Shown here: positions 32,016 through 33,139 of the stretch, piece after piece
How the letters are laid out: the number at the start of each line of letters is the position of its first letter
Numbering within the stretch: position 1 is the first letter of the stretch
DNA from: an uncultured Eubacteriales bacterium
GTDB lineage: Bacteria > Bacillota > Clostridia > TANB77 > CAG-508
Assembly: GCA_948443845.1 (NCBI GenBank)
Contig: CAOJUE010000019.1
Location: forward strand, 1-33,139
Reading direction: 5' to 3'
DNA length: 33,139 bases
Notes under the pieces: model-generated
The model's input: the letters and a program-made list of their open reading frames with translations, nothing else
Databases searched by the model: none
Told to the model about the DNA's origin: nothing
Made by a program: the position numbers and the translations under genes

Positions 32016-33038
32016 TTAATCCGTGATTTTCCAAACATTATTTTCTAACTTATAATTTAAGTCATCTTCTAAAATAATAACTGGTCTAATTCCAATTCTT
32101 ATATCTGCATCATAATAAATTCTATTCCCTGCTACACAGCAAATTTTGCTAGTGCCTTCTTCTTTCGTTGCTAGCCAATAAAAATATGGCTCAGCCATTT
32201 CCAGTTTCAATAATCCATATTCATCATTCTCGGGATCACTCATATCATCTGGTGTTCTACTAGTCTTATATAAAGCATTATAGGCATAATTAAATTCTGC
32301 TAATGTTAGGGTCGTTATTTTCCTTGTCATTTTGTCAATTCTAAAAATACTACCATTTACGCTTTCAATTCCTTTGTCTAGCAAAATACTTTCTTCGAAA
32401 TGATTGGTTAGAATATCAAGTGCTTCTTTACCATTTCCATATTCCATTTTATCATAAAACCATTTTGCTGGTATCCCAGTACTAATAATCCTCACAAAAC
32501 CAGATGTTCCTTCCATTACACCATCGTCAATAACTCTCCAACCATCTGTGGAAGTATATTGTTTTCCAGAATAAATATCAATATATTGAATCGGATATTC
32601 TACATAATCACCAACTTTCACATTGCCAAGCAATGGATTAATTAATTTTAGTTCTCCATTTGCCAAAATTTTAAATTCATACATTTGATTATAATATCTC
32701 AAACTAATTTTTATGCCCTCTTCTATGGTTCCCGAAATAATAACTTCTTCTACATCACCTCTTTCCAAAGATTTCTTCAATTCACGCACAAAATATTCTG
32801 ATTTATTCATCGAAGTTGTTTCTTTCTCAGATTCATAAGCAGTTTTAATCTCCATAAAAGCCATCTCTATTTTCTCTTTTAAAAATGCTTCCTCTGTTTT
32901 GCTAGACACTGTTGCAATTTTGTCAAGCAAAAATCCATTCAAAATGACTAATGTTACACCAGCTAAAATCAATAATACGATAATAGTAACGACAAGAGAT
33001 ACCAAAGTAATTCCTGTTTTCGTATTTAAAACATTCAT
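32016..33038 (-). CDS. Prepilin-like secreted protein with type IV pilin-type N terminus
   Basis: 340 residues. Residues 8-35 (TGITLVSLVVTIIVLLILAG) are a prepilin-peptidase-type leader and hydrophobic helix, with probable cleavage after Gly9. The hydrophobic helix leads to a charged helix (EEAFLKEKIEMAFMEIKTAYES). The large C-terminal part from about 100 (VGDYVEYPIQY, DGWRVIDDG, IGIRPVIIL) looks like an extracellular beta-rich domain common in gut Clostridia. I know no function beyond surface or pseudopilus association. The start ATG at 33038 has AAAGGAG 7 bases upstream. It is directly followed by the Ca2+ pump gene, and no assembly ATPase or peptidase gene is in the window. Confidence 0.75.
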   Translation of the reverse strand: MNVLNTKTGITLVSLVVTIIVLLILAGVTLVILNGFLLDKIATVSSKTEEAFLKEKIEMAFMEIKTAYESEKETTSMNKSEYFVRELKKSLERGDVEEVIISGTIEEGIKISLRYYNQMYEFKILANGELKLINPLLGNVKVGDYVEYPIQYIDIYSGKQYTSTDGWRVIDDGVMEGTSGFVRIISTGIPAKWFYDKMEYGNGKEALDILTNHFEESILLDKGIESVNGSIFRIDKMTRKITTLTLAEFNYAYNALYKTSRTPDDMSDPENDEYGLLKLEMAEPYFYWLATKEEGTSKICCVAGNRIYYDADIRIGIRPVIILEDDLNYKLENNVWKITD

Positions 33039-33139
33039 ATCATTTCTCCTTTATCTTATTTTATCCATTTTTTTACAAATAATCTAGGGCAACCGCATAA
33101 AAAATTTAATCCCAAAACCTAATCAACCAAACGAAGGAA

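Noticed and set aside
33039..33139. Promoter for the prepilin-like gene
   Set aside because: Several A/T-rich hexamers are present, but no -35/-10 pair at acceptable spacing. The promoter may lie outside the window.

Overview
The window is AT-rich chromosomal DNA of a low-GC Gram-positive bacterium, most likely an uncultured spore-forming member of the Clostridia. Evidence: a spoVG gene behind a textbook sigma-H promoter, GatCAB-dependent tRNA amidation, an archaeal/eukaryotic-type prolyl-tRNA synthetase, a PASTA-containing class B penicillin-binding protein of SpoVD type, strong AGGAGG ribosome binding sites, and a prepilin-like leader typical of gut Clostridia. The species cannot be named from the sequence alone.

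Layout. 1-1900: an edge-truncated DUF5131 (Gp37/Gp68) gene, a decayed small gene with three in-frame stops, and a short-chain dehydrogenase behind a palindromic promoter. 1937-2753: a P-loop kinase in two frames, then divergent consensus promoters, one of which appears to drive a small structured RNA. 2754-6640: gatC, a HAD phosphatase, gatA and gatB, with palindromic repeats after the gatC and gatA stops. 6775-10248: an HD-GYP protein, an orphan gene, scpB and proS. 10367-14593: spoVG, murC, and a Tim44-like/SPFH zinc-ribbon pair. 14634-20856: a GH78 alpha-L-rhamnosidase in two frames, a second orphan, and an FtsX-type ABC exporter whose ATPase is in two frames. 20950-25398: an operon of an HD hydrolase, a J-like membrane protein, a PBP and dapF. 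25520-29185: ksgA convergent with an operon of an orphan gene, hslO (two frames), a dGTPase-like HD protein and a TSCPD protein. 29313-33038: a prepilin-like protein and a Ca2+-type P-ATPase.

The most striking observation: four conserved genes (P-loop kinase, GH78 enzyme, ABC ATPase, Hsp33) are each split by exactly one +1 frameshift, and in all four the last zero-frame codon is CGG. Reading NNN-C-GGN, i.e. skipping the C and decoding the following GGN as glycine, restores full-length proteins. In the ABC Walker A (GASGSGKST) and in Hsp33 (GPVGSI) glycine is the residue those families expect there. By eye, CGG is otherwise absent as an in-frame codon from about 9,800 codons of the conserved genes, although the CGG triplet is frequent out of frame. 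The only other in-frame CGG codons (three) are in two orphan genes with different codon usage. This suggests that CGG is an unreadable or hungry codon in this organism and that +1 slippage onto GGN is tolerated or programmed. A systematic assembly error must be excluded first.

Other items of note: a candidate ~130-nt small RNA at 2627-2755, an 11-bp-period direct repeat upstream of the ABC operon that suits an OmpR-family regulator, and three monocistronic genes sharing a similar strong promoter. No tRNA, rRNA, CRISPR array or intact insertion sequence was seen.
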